From DATJPR01 sp963811705 (lineage in GTDB: Bacteria > Bacteroidota > Ignavibacteria > UBA10030 > UBA6906): a DNA stretch of 64,000 nucleotides. Shown one piece after another: positions 27,058 to 36,306 of the stretch; the stretch's first letter is position 1, and each line of letters begins with the position of its first letter. A program made the translations under genes and the position numbers. Location of the stretch: positions 62,001-126,000 of the forward strand of contig CAWESL010000006.1 in the NCBI GenBank assembly GCA_963811705.1, in the 5' to 3' direction. The notes under the pieces were generated by a model. The model saw only the letters and a program-made list of their open reading frames with translations. It was not told the DNA's origin and searched no databases.

Positions 27058-28155
27058 TCAATGGAGGACAAAGGCGATCGATCCCCACCCAACCCAATGT
27101 TTCAAAGAGAACGGCGCAGTCGTTCCCATCGAGGTATTGTAGAGCGGCAGGACCTTTTCGGTCCAGGTGTCGGAATAGAGGAGCGGCACGGCGGAGACTC
27201 CGCCGTGGGTCTCGGCAGAAGCGAGTTTCATGACGAAGAGCGATCCGAAGGGGATGGAGTATTTTCCGCACCAGAGACTCTTCCCCGGTTCCATATATGT
27301 CGAACCCCACACATACTCGGTGAAATGACGCACTTTCCGCTCATCCAGCGTGCCGTTCAGTGCATTCACAATGATCTCACGGTCCAGCACTATGCCCTTC
27401 GCATGAGCGTTCGCATCCTCGCCGAAGGGAGCGTTGTCAAAGTCTTTGCCGTAATGATTGGCGTCCGATGAAATCAGGACCGCAAGATCCTTTCCGAGGA
27501 CAAGGTGACGCTCCTTGATGTACTCCGCCACAATGGTCGCCAATGATCCGGCGATGCGGGACATTCGTTCAAGCGGCATTCCCGTCACCATGATCGGCAC
27601 GATCGAGACATCCCGACGGTAGTACTGAAGGAAGGGAACGAGTGCTTCAATGGAATGTTCCAGTTCCTGCGCCTTCCGATTGATCCGCCAATCGGACGTG
27701 TCAAGACGTTGAAGGATGAACGACCGCAGCGGGGAAATCTTCACGGGGCCGTATGGACCCACCCAGGAATCGTAATCGTCGAACAGAAGCAGACCGTGTG
27801 GATCTCCGATTTCCTTCCGGACGGTACCGTGCGTGACCCCGATAATGATCACCTCCCGTGCTTTCATCATTGTATAGAGCGGGTAGTAAACCCGGGCCGC
27901 ATACAGGTAGTCATCGTGCGGAGAAATGCCGCCGATGACGTTACCCTCGATGATTGGTCTCATGCCGCCTTGACGGGAGAGATATCCCATCAGAGAGTCC
28001 ATCTCTGACGCCTGCCAGCAAAACCCGACGTTGTCGCGCACAGGTCGGACGTTCTGACTCAGAGCAGATGGCAAAAACACCATCCACACAGCGAGAAGAA
28101 CGGAGCCGGCGATTGCGTTCAATGAGCGTTTCATGGTTGGTTCGTGACAGTTCAT
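27058..28155 (-). CDS. Secreted MEMO-like (AmmeMemoRadiSam B) family protein
   Basis: 365 residues from the ATG at 28155, which has GAGGT about six bases upstream; an in-frame ATG at 28134 starts a stronger-looking signal peptide (MKRSLNAIAGSVLLAVWMVF) but without Shine-Dalgarno. The metal-dioxygenase-like MEMO fold is supported by GGISPHDDYLYAARVYYPLY (first His), EVIIIGVTHGTV (second His), VLISSDANHYG (Asp/His pair) and SLWCGKYSI, the conserved cysteine segment. In MEMO these His/Cys residues bind a metal, copper or iron. The exported location, predicted from the signal peptide, and the absence of AMMECR1 or the companion radical SAM gene are unusual. Substrate unknown. Confidence 0.85.
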   Translation of the reverse strand: MNCHEPTMKRSLNAIAGSVLLAVWMVFLPSALSQNVRPVRDNVGFCWQASEMDSLMGYLSRQGGMRPIIEGNVIGGISPHDDYLYAARVYYPLYTMMKAREVIIIGVTHGTVRKEIGDPHGLLLFDDYDSWVGPYGPVKISPLRSFILQRLDTSDWRINRKAQELEHSIEALVPFLQYYRRDVSIVPIMVTGMPLERMSRIAGSLATIVAEYIKERHLVLGKDLAVLISSDANHYGKDFDNAPFGEDANAHAKGIVLDREIIVNALNGTLDERKVRHFTEYVWGSTYMEPGKSLWCGKYSIPFGSLFVMKLASAETHGGVSAVPLLYSDTWTEKVLPLYNTSMGTTAPFSLKHWVGWGSIAFVLH

Positions 28156-28207
28156 GCAGGACCTCGAAACGTCCAGGATCTCCGAGCTGTGGAGAGGCCG
28201 GCTGTTC

Positions 28208-29065
28208 TCAGAAATCCAGTGAGTACTCAAACGTTGCGGTGAGAATGAATTGTGATGACCGTGCCCCCAGGTCGGTGGGCGAATACTGGTACGCAGGTGC
28301 AAGAGAGGCGCTAAAGCCCTTCCCCAGGGCATAACTGACGGCAAGGGTGACATTCAAGCTACTGAGACCCGTAATCGATTCGGTGGTCACTGAGCCGGTC
28401 GTCCCCCCTCCCCCCTTTTTCGATTGCCCCTGACCATTGCCCATCCCTTTCCCACGATTTTTCGGGAGAAGAGCCACGTTCACCGATTGCGATGCTACGC
28501 ACGCCTGCACCGTCGGACCGAGACTGAGATTGCCGAATTGCCAGGCCGCCCCGACTGTGCCGGAGAAGTAGTTGGCACTCGCATTCCCAAAAAAAACATT
28601 GTAGCCGACCCCGAAGGTTACGGGAGCAATATTCAATGTCGCCCCAAAACCCAGCGAGTTGGAGATCCCTGCAAGCACGCTGACCGTATCGTTGCTGTAG
28701 GAATAGTACGAATAGATTCCGCTGACTTTGAATGATTTCGTAAGCTCGCGTTCATACCCCAGGTGGAAGGAAGACTGCTGGTACCCGGAATGCTCGCCCG
28801 TCCTGCCCAGTGCATCGACTCCAAAACTCACCCCGCTCGCATGCGTGAGAGAGGCCTCGAGGAGGACCCCTGGCTCGTCCTCGCTCAAGTCAACACCAAA
28901 ACTGGTGTATCGACTGAGGTAGCTCGCATTTGTCGAGACATTCCAGGGCTCGTCTACTTCGACAGAGTCCTCCTCCTCCTGAGACAGGCACAGATTGAGG
29001 GAGGTTGTGAAAAGTACGCCGAGAATCGCCAAGCCCCGCAATGAGCGGATACGGTTCGTTGTCAT
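28208..29065 (-). CDS. Outer-membrane beta-barrel protein (TorF-like / porin-like, hypothetical)
   Basis: 285 residues from the ATG at 29065. A signal peptide (MTTNRIRSLRGLAILGVLFT) and an acidic spacer (QEEEDSVEVDEPW) precede amphipathic strands of the type WNVSTNASYLSRYTSFGVDLS, a form seen in putative porins that begin 'sv..yvsrYvfrG'. A glycine/lysine-rich low-complexity loop (KNRGKGMGNGQGQSKKGGGG) interrupts the barrel. The last residues (LTATFEYSLDF) end in phenylalanine, as expected for BAM recognition. It lies 53 bases upstream of the MEMO-like gene on the same strand, so the two may be co-transcribed. No cargo can be named. Confidence 0.75.
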   Translation of the reverse strand: MTTNRIRSLRGLAILGVLFTTSLNLCLSQEEEDSVEVDEPWNVSTNASYLSRYTSFGVDLSEDEPGVLLEASLTHASGVSFGVDALGRTGEHSGYQQSSFHLGYERELTKSFKVSGIYSYYSYSNDTVSVLAGISNSLGFGATLNIAPVTFGVGYNVFFGNASANYFSGTVGAAWQFGNLSLGPTVQACVASQSVNVALLPKNRGKGMGNGQGQSKKGGGGTTGSVTTESITGLSSLNVTLAVSYALGKGFSASLAPAYQYSPTDLGARSSQFILTATFEYSLDF

Positions 29066-29258
29066 GTCTTCAATATGGCTCCTGACAAAAACAAATGCAA
29101 ACAATCCCTCTCGTATTCCGACGCGCGAGTCAACAGGGGATTGCAGGAAAGCGGGATAATGATGAACTTACACCGTTGCGGTTCGTCAATCATAATCCGA
29201 TGCGACATCATGACCATCACCAATCCACCCCAGCGAAGCAGTTGTTTCTCGTTCATGC

Positions 29259-30488
29259 TTGATTTCTCTTATCGCATCGTTGTTGGGATCGCTCCTATTC
29301 CCGTTGCAGGCATCGGCTCAGGACGCACAGAAGACCCGCCGGGCAATCCGCAAGGTCGCTGATGCAATCGTGGCAAGTGCGACATTCGGCATCATTGACT
29401 CTTCCACAGGGAGTCACTACCACTCTCTTGCGCAAGTGCCCGCCGACGCTCGTCTTCAACTGGAGAGCCCCTACAACGATTGGCGATACTGGAACGGCGT
29501 CATCGACGTGGCAATGCTTCGGCTCAGCGACTCTCTTGCCGAACCAGCGTACAGGGACTTTGTGGCCAAGAGCATTGCCTTCTGCTTTGATGCTTATCCC
29601 TCTTTCCAACGCCGGTATACCGATCAGGAGAAATGGGCCTACCCCTTCGCTCAGCTCTTCACGATGGAGGAGCTTGACGATTGCGGTTCGATGGGTTCAG
29701 CGGTAATCGAGGTCTATCAACATGAGCGGCAGGAAAGATATCGCGCCTACATCGATCGCGCCGCGGCATTTGTCATGAACTCCATCCATCGTCTTGACGA
29801 CAGCACTTTCGTCCGCGCGTTCCCCCATCGCTGGACGCTCTGGGCTGACGATCTCTATATGAGCGTCGCGTTCCTCTCCCGCATGGGTGAACTCACCGGC
29901 GATGCAAGGTACTTCGACGAGGCCGCGCGTCAGGTCGGCAATTTTCAGAAACGCCTGTTCGACGAAAGAACGGGACTGCTTTATCACTGCTGGTACTCCG
30001 ATATCGACCAGCACGGCGTCGCATTGTGGGGGAGGGCCAACGGATGGACATTGCTGGCGCAAGTCGACCTGCTCGATCGATTGCCGCGGAACCACCCGAA
30101 AAGGAACGAACTCCTCGCTCTCCTGAAGCGACAACTCGTCGGGGTCGCGCGTTATCAGGGCCCGAACGGGTTGTGGCACCAGCTGCTCGACAAGAATGAT
30201 TCCTTCGAGGAGACCTCCTGCACTGCGATGATCACCTATGCGATCGCCCACTCCGTCAGAAAGGGGTATCTTGAACCGAGGTATGCCGCAGTTGCCGAGC
30301 AAGGATGGAAGGGCATCCTCACGAAAATCCGGGACGATGGACAAATCGTCGGAGTCTGCGCAGGCACAGGCGTGAGCGACGACCTTGTTTCCTACTATCA
30401 TCGTCCCACGCCGTTGAACGATCCACACGGCGTTGGCGCGGTGTTGATGGCGGGGTTAGAAGTGCTTGCGTTCGAAACGGAAAAATGA
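29259..30488 (+). CDS. Exported GH105/GH88-like unsaturated glycuronyl hydrolase
   Basis: 409 residues. The (alpha/alpha)6-barrel family removes the unsaturated uronic acid from the non-reducing end of lyase-cut pectin or related polymers. Marks: WRYWNGVIDVAML, RWTLWADDLYMSVAFLSRMGEL, which holds the catalytic Asp, and HGVALWGRANGWTLLA, the strongly conserved WGRANGW. A signal peptide (MISLIASLLGSLLFPLQASA) is present, so it acts outside the cytoplasm. The only start in the open frame is TTG at 29259 without a good Shine-Dalgarno; the frame is closed by TGA at 29211. It is single and divergent from the outer-membrane gene. Confidence 0.9.
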   Translation: MISLIASLLGSLLFPLQASAQDAQKTRRAIRKVADAIVASATFGIIDSSTGSHYHSLAQVPADARLQLESPYNDWRYWNGVIDVAMLRLSDSLAEPAYRDFVAKSIAFCFDAYPSFQRRYTDQEKWAYPFAQLFTMEELDDCGSMGSAVIEVYQHERQERYRAYIDRAAAFVMNSIHRLDDSTFVRAFPHRWTLWADDLYMSVAFLSRMGELTGDARYFDEAARQVGNFQKRLFDERTGLLYHCWYSDIDQHGVALWGRANGWTLLAQVDLLDRLPRNHPKRNELLALLKRQLVGVARYQGPNGLWHQLLDKNDSFEETSCTAMITYAIAHSVRKGYLEPRYAAVAEQGWKGILTKIRDDGQIVGVCAGTGVSDDLVSYYHRPTPLNDPHGVGAVLMAGLEVLAFETEK

Positions 30489-30502
30489 AGCGAACCGGAC
30501 AG

Positions 30503-31075
30503 TCAGTGGGGCGGGGGTTGCGAAACCGATTGGGAGGGGGGATTTTCCTCAAAGGTGCATTCATATGTATGGGCAATGCATGCCCCGGCGAACAGGCCCG
30601 TTATCGCTCCTATTGCTCCGACGTAGGCAGCGATCTGCCGACCGGTATATTGGGGTGTATGTTCGTTTCCGTCATACGTCACGGCCCACGATCCCGACGC
30701 GAGCAACGGCACAACACCAAGGACAAAACCGCCAACAGCTCCCTCCACAGCAAAATGATGCGAGAATGTTAGCCCTCGCACCGTCGACGTGGCGACCGCT
30801 ACGCGCTCATGTGAATGAAGATCCTCCCACACAATGCTGTCCGGCGAAGATGCTTCGAGTCGACCCGTTCTGACACGGTCGCCTTCAATGGTAATCGAGA
30901 CTTCGTCCCCTGCCGCTCTTTCTCTCAGGTCAGCATAGGAAATACGCTGCGTCTGCCAATAGGGTGTCTCCGTCGCAGTGGGTGAAACGACGCACACGGT
31001 CGTGCACCCTTCAAGGACTGAAAAGCAAAGACCGACCAGAGCGATCAGTCCGCTACGCACCCCGGGGATCCGCAT
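30503..31075 (-). CDS. Putative lipoprotein with C-terminal glycine-rich membrane-like segments
   Basis: 190 residues from the ATG at 31075. The start MRIPGVRSGLIALVGLCFSVLEGC looks like a lipoprotein signal with a lipobox-like LEGC. The middle (VSITIEGDRVRTGRLEASSPDSIVWE) resembles a small SH3/Sm-like barrel seen in other Bacteroidota lipoproteins that carry 'G...xGxL' motifs. Two glycine/alanine-rich hydrophobic stretches follow (VEGAVGGFVLGVVPLLA, IAAYVGAIGAITGLFAGAC). The family is not recognised. It converges with the GH105 gene, the two stops being 15 bases apart. Confidence 0.7.
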   Translation of the reverse strand: MRIPGVRSGLIALVGLCFSVLEGCTTVCVVSPTATETPYWQTQRISYADLRERAAGDEVSITIEGDRVRTGRLEASSPDSIVWEDLHSHERVAVATSTVRGLTFSHHFAVEGAVGGFVLGVVPLLASGSWAVTYDGNEHTPQYTGRQIAAYVGAIGAITGLFAGACIAHTYECTFEENPPSQSVSQPPPH

Positions 31076-31277
31076 GCTTTGATTCCAGCTTCCTCTCGAG
31101 TTCATCCAATTTTCGAAGGAACTTCTTCGCGTTGTGTGACATTCCACCCACAACGAACAGCTAGCGCAGGAACAAAACGATCGCCAGGATATCTCCGACC
31201 AGAGTCAGGGGCATCGTCGTTGACACGGGACCCGCGAATGAACGAATGTCGTGATTGGTAGTTGCGATGTCAACTAA

Positions 31278-31317
31278 CAGCACGCCCCATCACTGCTTCC
31301 AGTGACGGGGCGTGCTG
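31278..31317 (-). terminator. Long GC-rich terminator-like hairpin
   Basis: CAGCACGCCCC plus TCACTG pairs with CAGTGA plus GGGGCGTGCTG around a CTTC loop; the single mismatch is a G-U pair on the minus-strand RNA. It lies 38 bases after the stop of the ASH-domain gene. The following T content is modest (TTAGTTGAC). Confidence 0.6.
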
Positions 31318-31323
31318 CTAAGT

Positions 31324-31351
31324 ACTGTTTACTGCTCACTATTTCCTGACA
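31324..31351. repeat. Short heptanucleotide repeat tract
   Basis: Four degenerate seven-base units (ACTGTTT, ACTGCTC, ACTATTT, CCTGACA) lie in the 3' untranslated part of the ASH-domain gene, the same class as the repeats inside other sorting tails. Confidence 0.5.
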
Positions 31352-31354
31352 CTA

Positions 31355-34297
31355 CTATTTCAGCATCAGCATCTTCTTAACCTGCACAAACGGCGAAACG
31401 CCGGTTCCGGTCGGCTCCGCGGCAATGCGGCAGAAATAGAGACCGCTGGCAAGCTGCGCACGGGATTCGTTCTTGCCATCCCAGACGACCCGGTAGTAAC
31501 TCGCCTTCTGTGTCTCGCTCACGAGTGTGCGGACTTCCTGTCCGAGGATCGAGTAGATCTTGACCGTCACCCGGCTTTCCACCGGTAGCGCGTATTGGAT
31601 CGTCGTCGTCGGATTGAACGGGTTCGGGAAGTTCTGTGCCAGAGCGAACGCGGAAGGAATTCCGGTCGGCAGTGACGCAATCCCTTCAACGATATCGGCC
31701 ACGACATCCGTCGAATCGACAGGAAGCAGCTGGTATCCGGTTGACGGATTGCTGGACGAGAACTGACCCACCACGCCGGTGTAGGTAAATGTTCCGACCG
31801 GTGCGGTCAAGCCGCCGAGCTGCGTATCGGTCGCCCCCTGAACACGGAACGACACGGCTCCCGTCGTATCTGACGAGTCCGCGATCGAGTACGTGTGGCC
31901 ATTGACGAATGTCCCGATTGCAGCACCCTTGAATTTCATCTTGTGAATCGTGACGAGCTTGGCCTCGTATTGCTCCCCGCCGTTTTTGATCTGCGCGAGC
32001 GTTACAAGCTTCGCCGCCGGAAGCGCATTCCCTCGCGAAATTCGCTGGAACCCGAGAATGTCAGCGGTGGCGATCTCCTTCAGTGAGTTGTACTCCGAAG
32101 TTCTCCCATCGACCTCGAGCAGATCGCCGGACTTGATGTAGCCGCTGGCAACCGAGTCATGTGCCGGAGCACCGATCGCATTGGAGTACATGATGATCCC
32201 TGCGGAGGTATCCTGCAGGAACGTATAGGACCCCAGCGTCCGCGTGACAATGCCACGCACGATCACCTCGGTGCCATTCGGCAACGCACGGGCGGCGGCA
32301 ATGGTAATGACATCGTTCGCAGTCCCACGGAGGAAGAGCGTGTCAGTGACTTCCGCCGTGTTGCTCGTGAAGACGACGGTATCCGCATGCATCCCAGAGA
32401 CAAATGGTGCGAATCGTACGAACAGACTCGTACTGTCACCGGCCGCCAAGGAATCCACCGCCAGCGAGACATGGAACGTCGTGTCCTTCTGCGTGAAGTG
32501 CGCGATCTTCAAGGTCAGTTCGCCGGAGTTCTTGAGCTTCAGCGTGTCGGACAGCGACTGGCCGACGCGGAGATTCCCGAAGTTGAAGGACTTCGGAGTC
32601 ACCGTAAACATCGCCACCGCAGTGTCGCTGACGCCGTTGACGAGCAACGTGTCGAGGCCTTCAGGAGCATTGCTGGTGAAGACGATCGTATCGGCCTTCG
32701 CGCCGATCGTATGCGGATGGAACGTTACTCTCACGTAGGTGCTGTCTCCCGCCGGAACCGTTGTGGCATCCAGGGAAACCCCGAACACCGACGTATCCTT
32801 GCTCGCGACATTGCTGATATTCAGGGCGAGCTCTCCGGTGTTCTTAATCTTGACGCTGTCGGCCTTTGCCTGATCGACGAGCACGCGGCCAAAGGATTTC
32901 ACATGAGACCCGAGCACCAGAGTTGCCTTTTTCACGGCACCGTACCCCGTGACAACCACGGTATCCTGGTGCGTGGCGGCGTTATGGTAGAAGATGACCA
33001 GGCCCGTGTCAACGGTTGCCGCTGTCGGATGATAGGTCACCTCGAAATCGGCGCTCTGCAACGTGTCAATCGTGGCCGTCGTCGGCGTTACGAGGAAATT
33101 CGCATTCGTCGATTTCACCGAGTCGATCACGAGCTGTACCGTCACGCTGTTGTCCGTGACTGTCAGAGTATCCGTCACCGGGGTATCAGTAAACACTTTA
33201 CCGAATGCCAGCGATGTCGGTTCAACGAGAAATCCCTCCTTAAATCCCTCCCCGGAAAGCGTCACAACCGAGTCGGTGGCAAACTTCCCGTTGGTGTGAA
33301 AGGTGAGGGTCGCCGGGTGTTTCCCCGCCGACACGGGCGAAAAGGTGATCTTGAACCAGGCGCTATCCCGCGAAGCAATATTCGCCGTGGTCGGAGTCAC
33401 TTTGAAAACCGTATCGCTGGAAGTGACACCGGTTACATCAAGGGAGAACGTCCCCGTGCTCTTGACAAGCACGCTATCGACCCGGATGGAGCCTTGATTA
33501 ATCTTGCCGAAGTCGAGAGTCTTCGGGGTAATCTGCGCCGTTGCGCCGATGCCAAGCGCACCTGCCCACGACGTGTCGATGCGGATGCCGTCGATCGTCA
33601 ATGTCGGAGCGTTTGACGCCGTTCCTTGACGCAGCGTAAAGAGCCCGAGACCGGTCGCGTCTCCCCTCGTCGAACCATTGTATGGTCCAAGATATGCGGT
33701 CCCCGGTTCCGTCGGTGGCAAGGAGGGGTCGGTAAGAGCATAGATCGTGCACACGTCGTTGGAATCACCGGCGACGAAGGCATATTTCAAAACCACCAGA
33801 TACGTGGTATTCAGAGCGAGGGATGACGTCCCGTATGTCTGGGGCGTCTCATTGCTTTTCGACACGCCCAGGAAGTAACCGCCGGCACCATCCGACTTTG
33901 CGAACAAGCGAAACGCGTAATTTGTGGCAGCTGTGGGCGATGAGAACGCAAAGAAATAGTCTCCCGTCGCCTGCACGGCCGACAGATTGAGCATGAACGA
34001 AGCGTACAATGAGCCGGCTTTGACGCTGTCGGCAACAAATTTCGCGTAGAGATCCTGACCGGTGGATTTCAATCCTGCCGCATTCCCGATACCGGAGCCG
34101 GGATACACGCCGTACGTCAGACCGGGGCTCACGATGGAGATCGGATTGACATACGACGACTGAAGCGAATAACCGTGGCCGTTCAGCGTGTCGCCTGGCG
34201 CCCCGGTGAAATTATCCTTGAACAACTGCGCCGTTGCCGGCGAAGTCAACAGCGCGGTCAAGAGTAGGGCGGACAAAACGGTGATGATTCTCCTCAT
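31355..34297 (-). CDS. Secreted choice-of-anchor (ASH/HYDIN-like) repeat protein with OB-fold-like module and sorting tail
   Basis: 980 residues from the ATG at 34297, preceded by GGAGGAAGC. A signal peptide (MRRIITVLSALLLTALL) leads to a lectin-like sandwich (about 25-270), then four ASH-type immunoglobulin repeats of about 105 residues each, starting at ITPKTLDFGKINQG, VEPTSLAFGKVFTD, LGSHVKSFGRVLVD and VTPKSFNFGNLRVG. An OB-fold-like segment (EVIVRGIVTRTLGSYTFLQD ... LLEVDGRTSEYNSLKEI) comes next; similar segments occur near exported nucleases, but no nuclease domain is present. The C-terminus is the NYPNPFNPTTTI sorting tail ending VKKMLMLK. It is probably a cell-surface adhesive or scaffold protein. 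Confidence 0.9.
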   Translation of the reverse strand: MRRIITVLSALLLTALLTSPATAQLFKDNFTGAPGDTLNGHGYSLQSSYVNPISIVSPGLTYGVYPGSGIGNAAGLKSTGQDLYAKFVADSVKAGSLYASFMLNLSAVQATGDYFFAFSSPTAATNYAFRLFAKSDGAGGYFLGVSKSNETPQTYGTSSLALNTTYLVVLKYAFVAGDSNDVCTIYALTDPSLPPTEPGTAYLGPYNGSTRGDATGLGLFTLRQGTASNAPTLTIDGIRIDTSWAGALGIGATAQITPKTLDFGKINQGSIRVDSVLVKSTGTFSLDVTGVTSSDTVFKVTPTTANIASRDSAWFKITFSPVSAGKHPATLTFHTNGKFATDSVVTLSGEGFKEGFLVEPTSLAFGKVFTDTPVTDTLTVTDNSVTVQLVIDSVKSTNANFLVTPTTATIDTLQSADFEVTYHPTAATVDTGLVIFYHNAATHQDTVVVTGYGAVKKATLVLGSHVKSFGRVLVDQAKADSVKIKNTGELALNISNVASKDTSVFGVSLDATTVPAGDSTYVRVTFHPHTIGAKADTIVFTSNAPEGLDTLLVNGVSDTAVAMFTVTPKSFNFGNLRVGQSLSDTLKLKNSGELTLKIAHFTQKDTTFHVSLAVDSLAAGDSTSLFVRFAPFVSGMHADTVVFTSNTAEVTDTLFLRGTANDVITIAAARALPNGTEVIVRGIVTRTLGSYTFLQDTSAGIIMYSNAIGAPAHDSVASGYIKSGDLLEVDGRTSEYNSLKEIATADILGFQRISRGNALPAAKLVTLAQIKNGGEQYEAKLVTIHKMKFKGAAIGTFVNGHTYSIADSSDTTGAVSFRVQGATDTQLGGLTAPVGTFTYTGVVGQFSSSNPSTGYQLLPVDSTDVVADIVEGIASLPTGIPSAFALAQNFPNPFNPTTTIQYALPVESRVTVKIYSILGQEVRTLVSETQKASYYRVVWDGKNESRAQLASGLYFCRIAAEPTGTGVSPFVQVKKMLMLK

Positions 34298-34655
34298 GCT
34301 TCCTCCAGAGAAAGTTGGTGAATGATCGGTGGGTCGCTCGAAGTGCTCACATTCTACCACGGAGCGGAAACTACCAGCAAAGGGTCCCCAGGAGAAGACA
34401 ACGATGGTGGAGAGGGCTGACTGGCAACGTGAAGAAGTGTGGAAGAGCACACGGCAAGTGCGATACCGCCGTTGAAACTTGTACGTTCCTGTGATTAGGG
34501 CTCTTCCCTAGACGGGAAATCCAACTTCACGTACAGGCAATCAAATATACGTCGAGTTTTCACGCAATGCAAGGTCTATCCCCGGACTTAACAGAGTGTT
34601 AACATGGCTGGTGACCGGTGCAGGATATGCCTCGAACGTGGCACAACTGACCTCT

Positions 34656-34890
34656 TTATCGAAGAAGGGGCATCGATCGCGTTCCGGCAAAGGAGCCGGA
34701 TGTCAGTCAATTGAAATAGATCCCGCTCGGGATCTTCAAACGTCGCTTCGTGCACTCCCGGCGCAACCATCCCGTCAACCAAGAGAGCAATTTCCCTCCC
34801 GAGGAAAGGGTCGTAGTCGCACTGTCGCGATAGTGAGATTCTCAATGATTGGGACCGAAACACTCGCCGGCACCCTTGCGTGTCTGGACA
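34656..34890 (-). pseudogene. Decayed C-terminal sorting domain of a lost secreted protein
   Basis: Reading the minus strand across three frames gives ATVRLRPF, then FLGREIALLVDGMVAPGVH, then IPSGIYFN-stop-LTSGSFAGTR followed by SMPLLR and a stop at 34656. These line up in order with the sorting tail of intact neighbours (VRLxVFDxLGREVALLVDG, SGVYFYRL, KxLLLR). At least two frameshifts and one nonsense codon show it is dead. The N-terminal body is gone. No other gene is seen in 34298-34999. Confidence 0.7.
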
Positions 34891-34999
34891 TCGATGCTCC
34901 ATCGTTCGTTCGCGCCTTCTGCCAAGTTCAGATGCACTACGATCGATCTGACGGTTCTTCACGTTGTCGAGGACAACGGCCGTACCATGATGGTTTCCA

Positions 35000-36154
35000 T
35001 CAGTTCCGGGAGCGGTTCACTTCGAGGGCAGAGAGCCGCAAGAGCTTCTTGAAACCTCCAACGATTTCGTCCGGGGACACGCTGTGAATCGCGCTCACTT
35101 TGTGAAAATAGTAGAGGCTCTTACACCGGCACGTGAATTTGTCAATCACGATATCTTCGCAATTCGTGGGCATGAAGTTTTTCGGGGCCGGCCCGAGGAG
35201 GGTGATACTTCTGAGATCGGCCAGGTGAGCCATATTCCTGGGACCGCTATCAATTCCGATGAAGACATCACACAGCCGCATCATCAGGAGCGTCGTCTTC
35301 AAGTCGACTTGATTGACGAAGGAGTGCAGACGAAAATCAACTCCTTTCTGAATATAGTCGAATGACCTCGCCTCCAGATCCCCCTGTCCGACGAAAATAA
35401 ACTCAAAGTCCCCAAGCAGGTGGATCTTGTTGATTGTCTCGCGCCAATTGTCATTATCCCAGAGTTTGACATGCCAGCCGGACCCGGTATGAATCATCAC
35501 CCGCTTTCCCGTCCGGCAGGTCGCAAGAAGTTCTCTCACTCGGGCATACTCGGCTTCACTCACGTGGAAGATCTTTTCGAAGTCCGGCGCAGAATCTGCC
35601 CCCTTCATTCCAATGATCTCAAAATTCACGTCTCTCCATTGACGGACGTCTTTCTTTCGGGCGACGCTCCATATTACGTGGGCCCAATATCTGAGGAAGG
35701 CCACATCGTAGGTTGCGATATGGGTGCACTGAACCCCTTTGAGCATTGAAGCTGCATCCGGGCTGATTCTCAATACCAGCACGCGGGAGTATTCATTCGG
35801 AAGAGGGATTGGACGGTTATGATTCTCGATGTTGCGGTTGTAGATGGATCGGGCGGTAAAGACTCTCTGTACTCCCCTGATCGATTCAGCGATCGACTTT
35901 AGCGGCGGCGCTACAACGAGATCAACGTCCTCCCCAGCGGCTTCGATGAAGTGCCGAAGCGCCGGCAATGTCGCAACGAAATCCCCGATGAGGCAGGTGT
36001 CAATAACAAGAGTCCTGCCCCCGCCCCCTTTATTTTTTCCAAAGACTCGTTTGAGCCGGAGATTCATCAAGAGGGGGATTTCTCCCGCGATCTTAAATTC
36101 CTCCGGATTTAAGTATTCTCGCAGCATGGTTGTGACGGGAATGTAATCAACCAC
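35000..36154 (-). CDS. Glycosyltransferase family 9 (heptosyltransferase-like)
   Basis: 384 residues if the GTG at 36154 is used, 375 from the ATG at 36127; neither has a strong Shine-Dalgarno. The GT-B fold of ADP-heptose:LPS heptosyltransferases is supported by TLVIDTCLIGDFVATLPALRHF at the start of the N-terminal domain, KRVMIHTGSGWHVKLWDNDNW (the 'P/HxGS...K.W' step) and CDVFIGIDSGPRNMAHLADLR followed by ITLLGP, the nucleotide-sugar motif. It probably adds a sugar to lipopolysaccharide core or another surface glycan in the cytoplasm. No other LPS genes are adjacent, so the acceptor is open. Confidence 0.92.
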   Translation of the reverse strand: MVDYIPVTTMLREYLNPEEFKIAGEIPLLMNLRLKRVFGKNKGGGGRTLVIDTCLIGDFVATLPALRHFIEAAGEDVDLVVAPPLKSIAESIRGVQRVFTARSIYNRNIENHNRPIPLPNEYSRVLVLRISPDAASMLKGVQCTHIATYDVAFLRYWAHVIWSVARKKDVRQWRDVNFEIIGMKGADSAPDFEKIFHVSEAEYARVRELLATCRTGKRVMIHTGSGWHVKLWDNDNWRETINKIHLLGDFEFIFVGQGDLEARSFDYIQKGVDFRLHSFVNQVDLKTTLLMMRLCDVFIGIDSGPRNMAHLADLRSITLLGPAPKNFMPTNCEDIVIDKFTCRCKSLYYFHKVSAIHSVSPDEIVGGFKKLLRLSALEVNRSRN

Positions 36155-36201
36155 CCCCGATTCTGCAAATCCGATGTGCTGGCAATTCGATTACAAACGA
36201 A

Positions 36202-36216
36202 CGGAGGGCCCCTCCG
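36202..36216 (-). terminator. Short GC hairpin after the PepSY-like gene
   Basis: CGGAGG and CCTCCG pair around a three-base loop about 90 bases downstream of the stop at 36307; the minus-strand continuation is TTCGTTTGT. Weak but suitably placed. Confidence 0.35.
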
Positions 36217-36306
36217 GCGCACGATTCGCCCGCGACAACGAACTCGGCCCTCGTTCCGCCAAATGCAGAATGGTCATCCGTCCCGATTGAATGCGCTAAA
36301 TTGGTC

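Noticed and set aside
32159..33616. A 485-codon plus-strand ORF antisense to the ASH-repeat protein
   Set aside because: The repeated antisense pattern mirrors the ASH repeats on the minus strand; no signal peptide, motif or ribosome site supports it.
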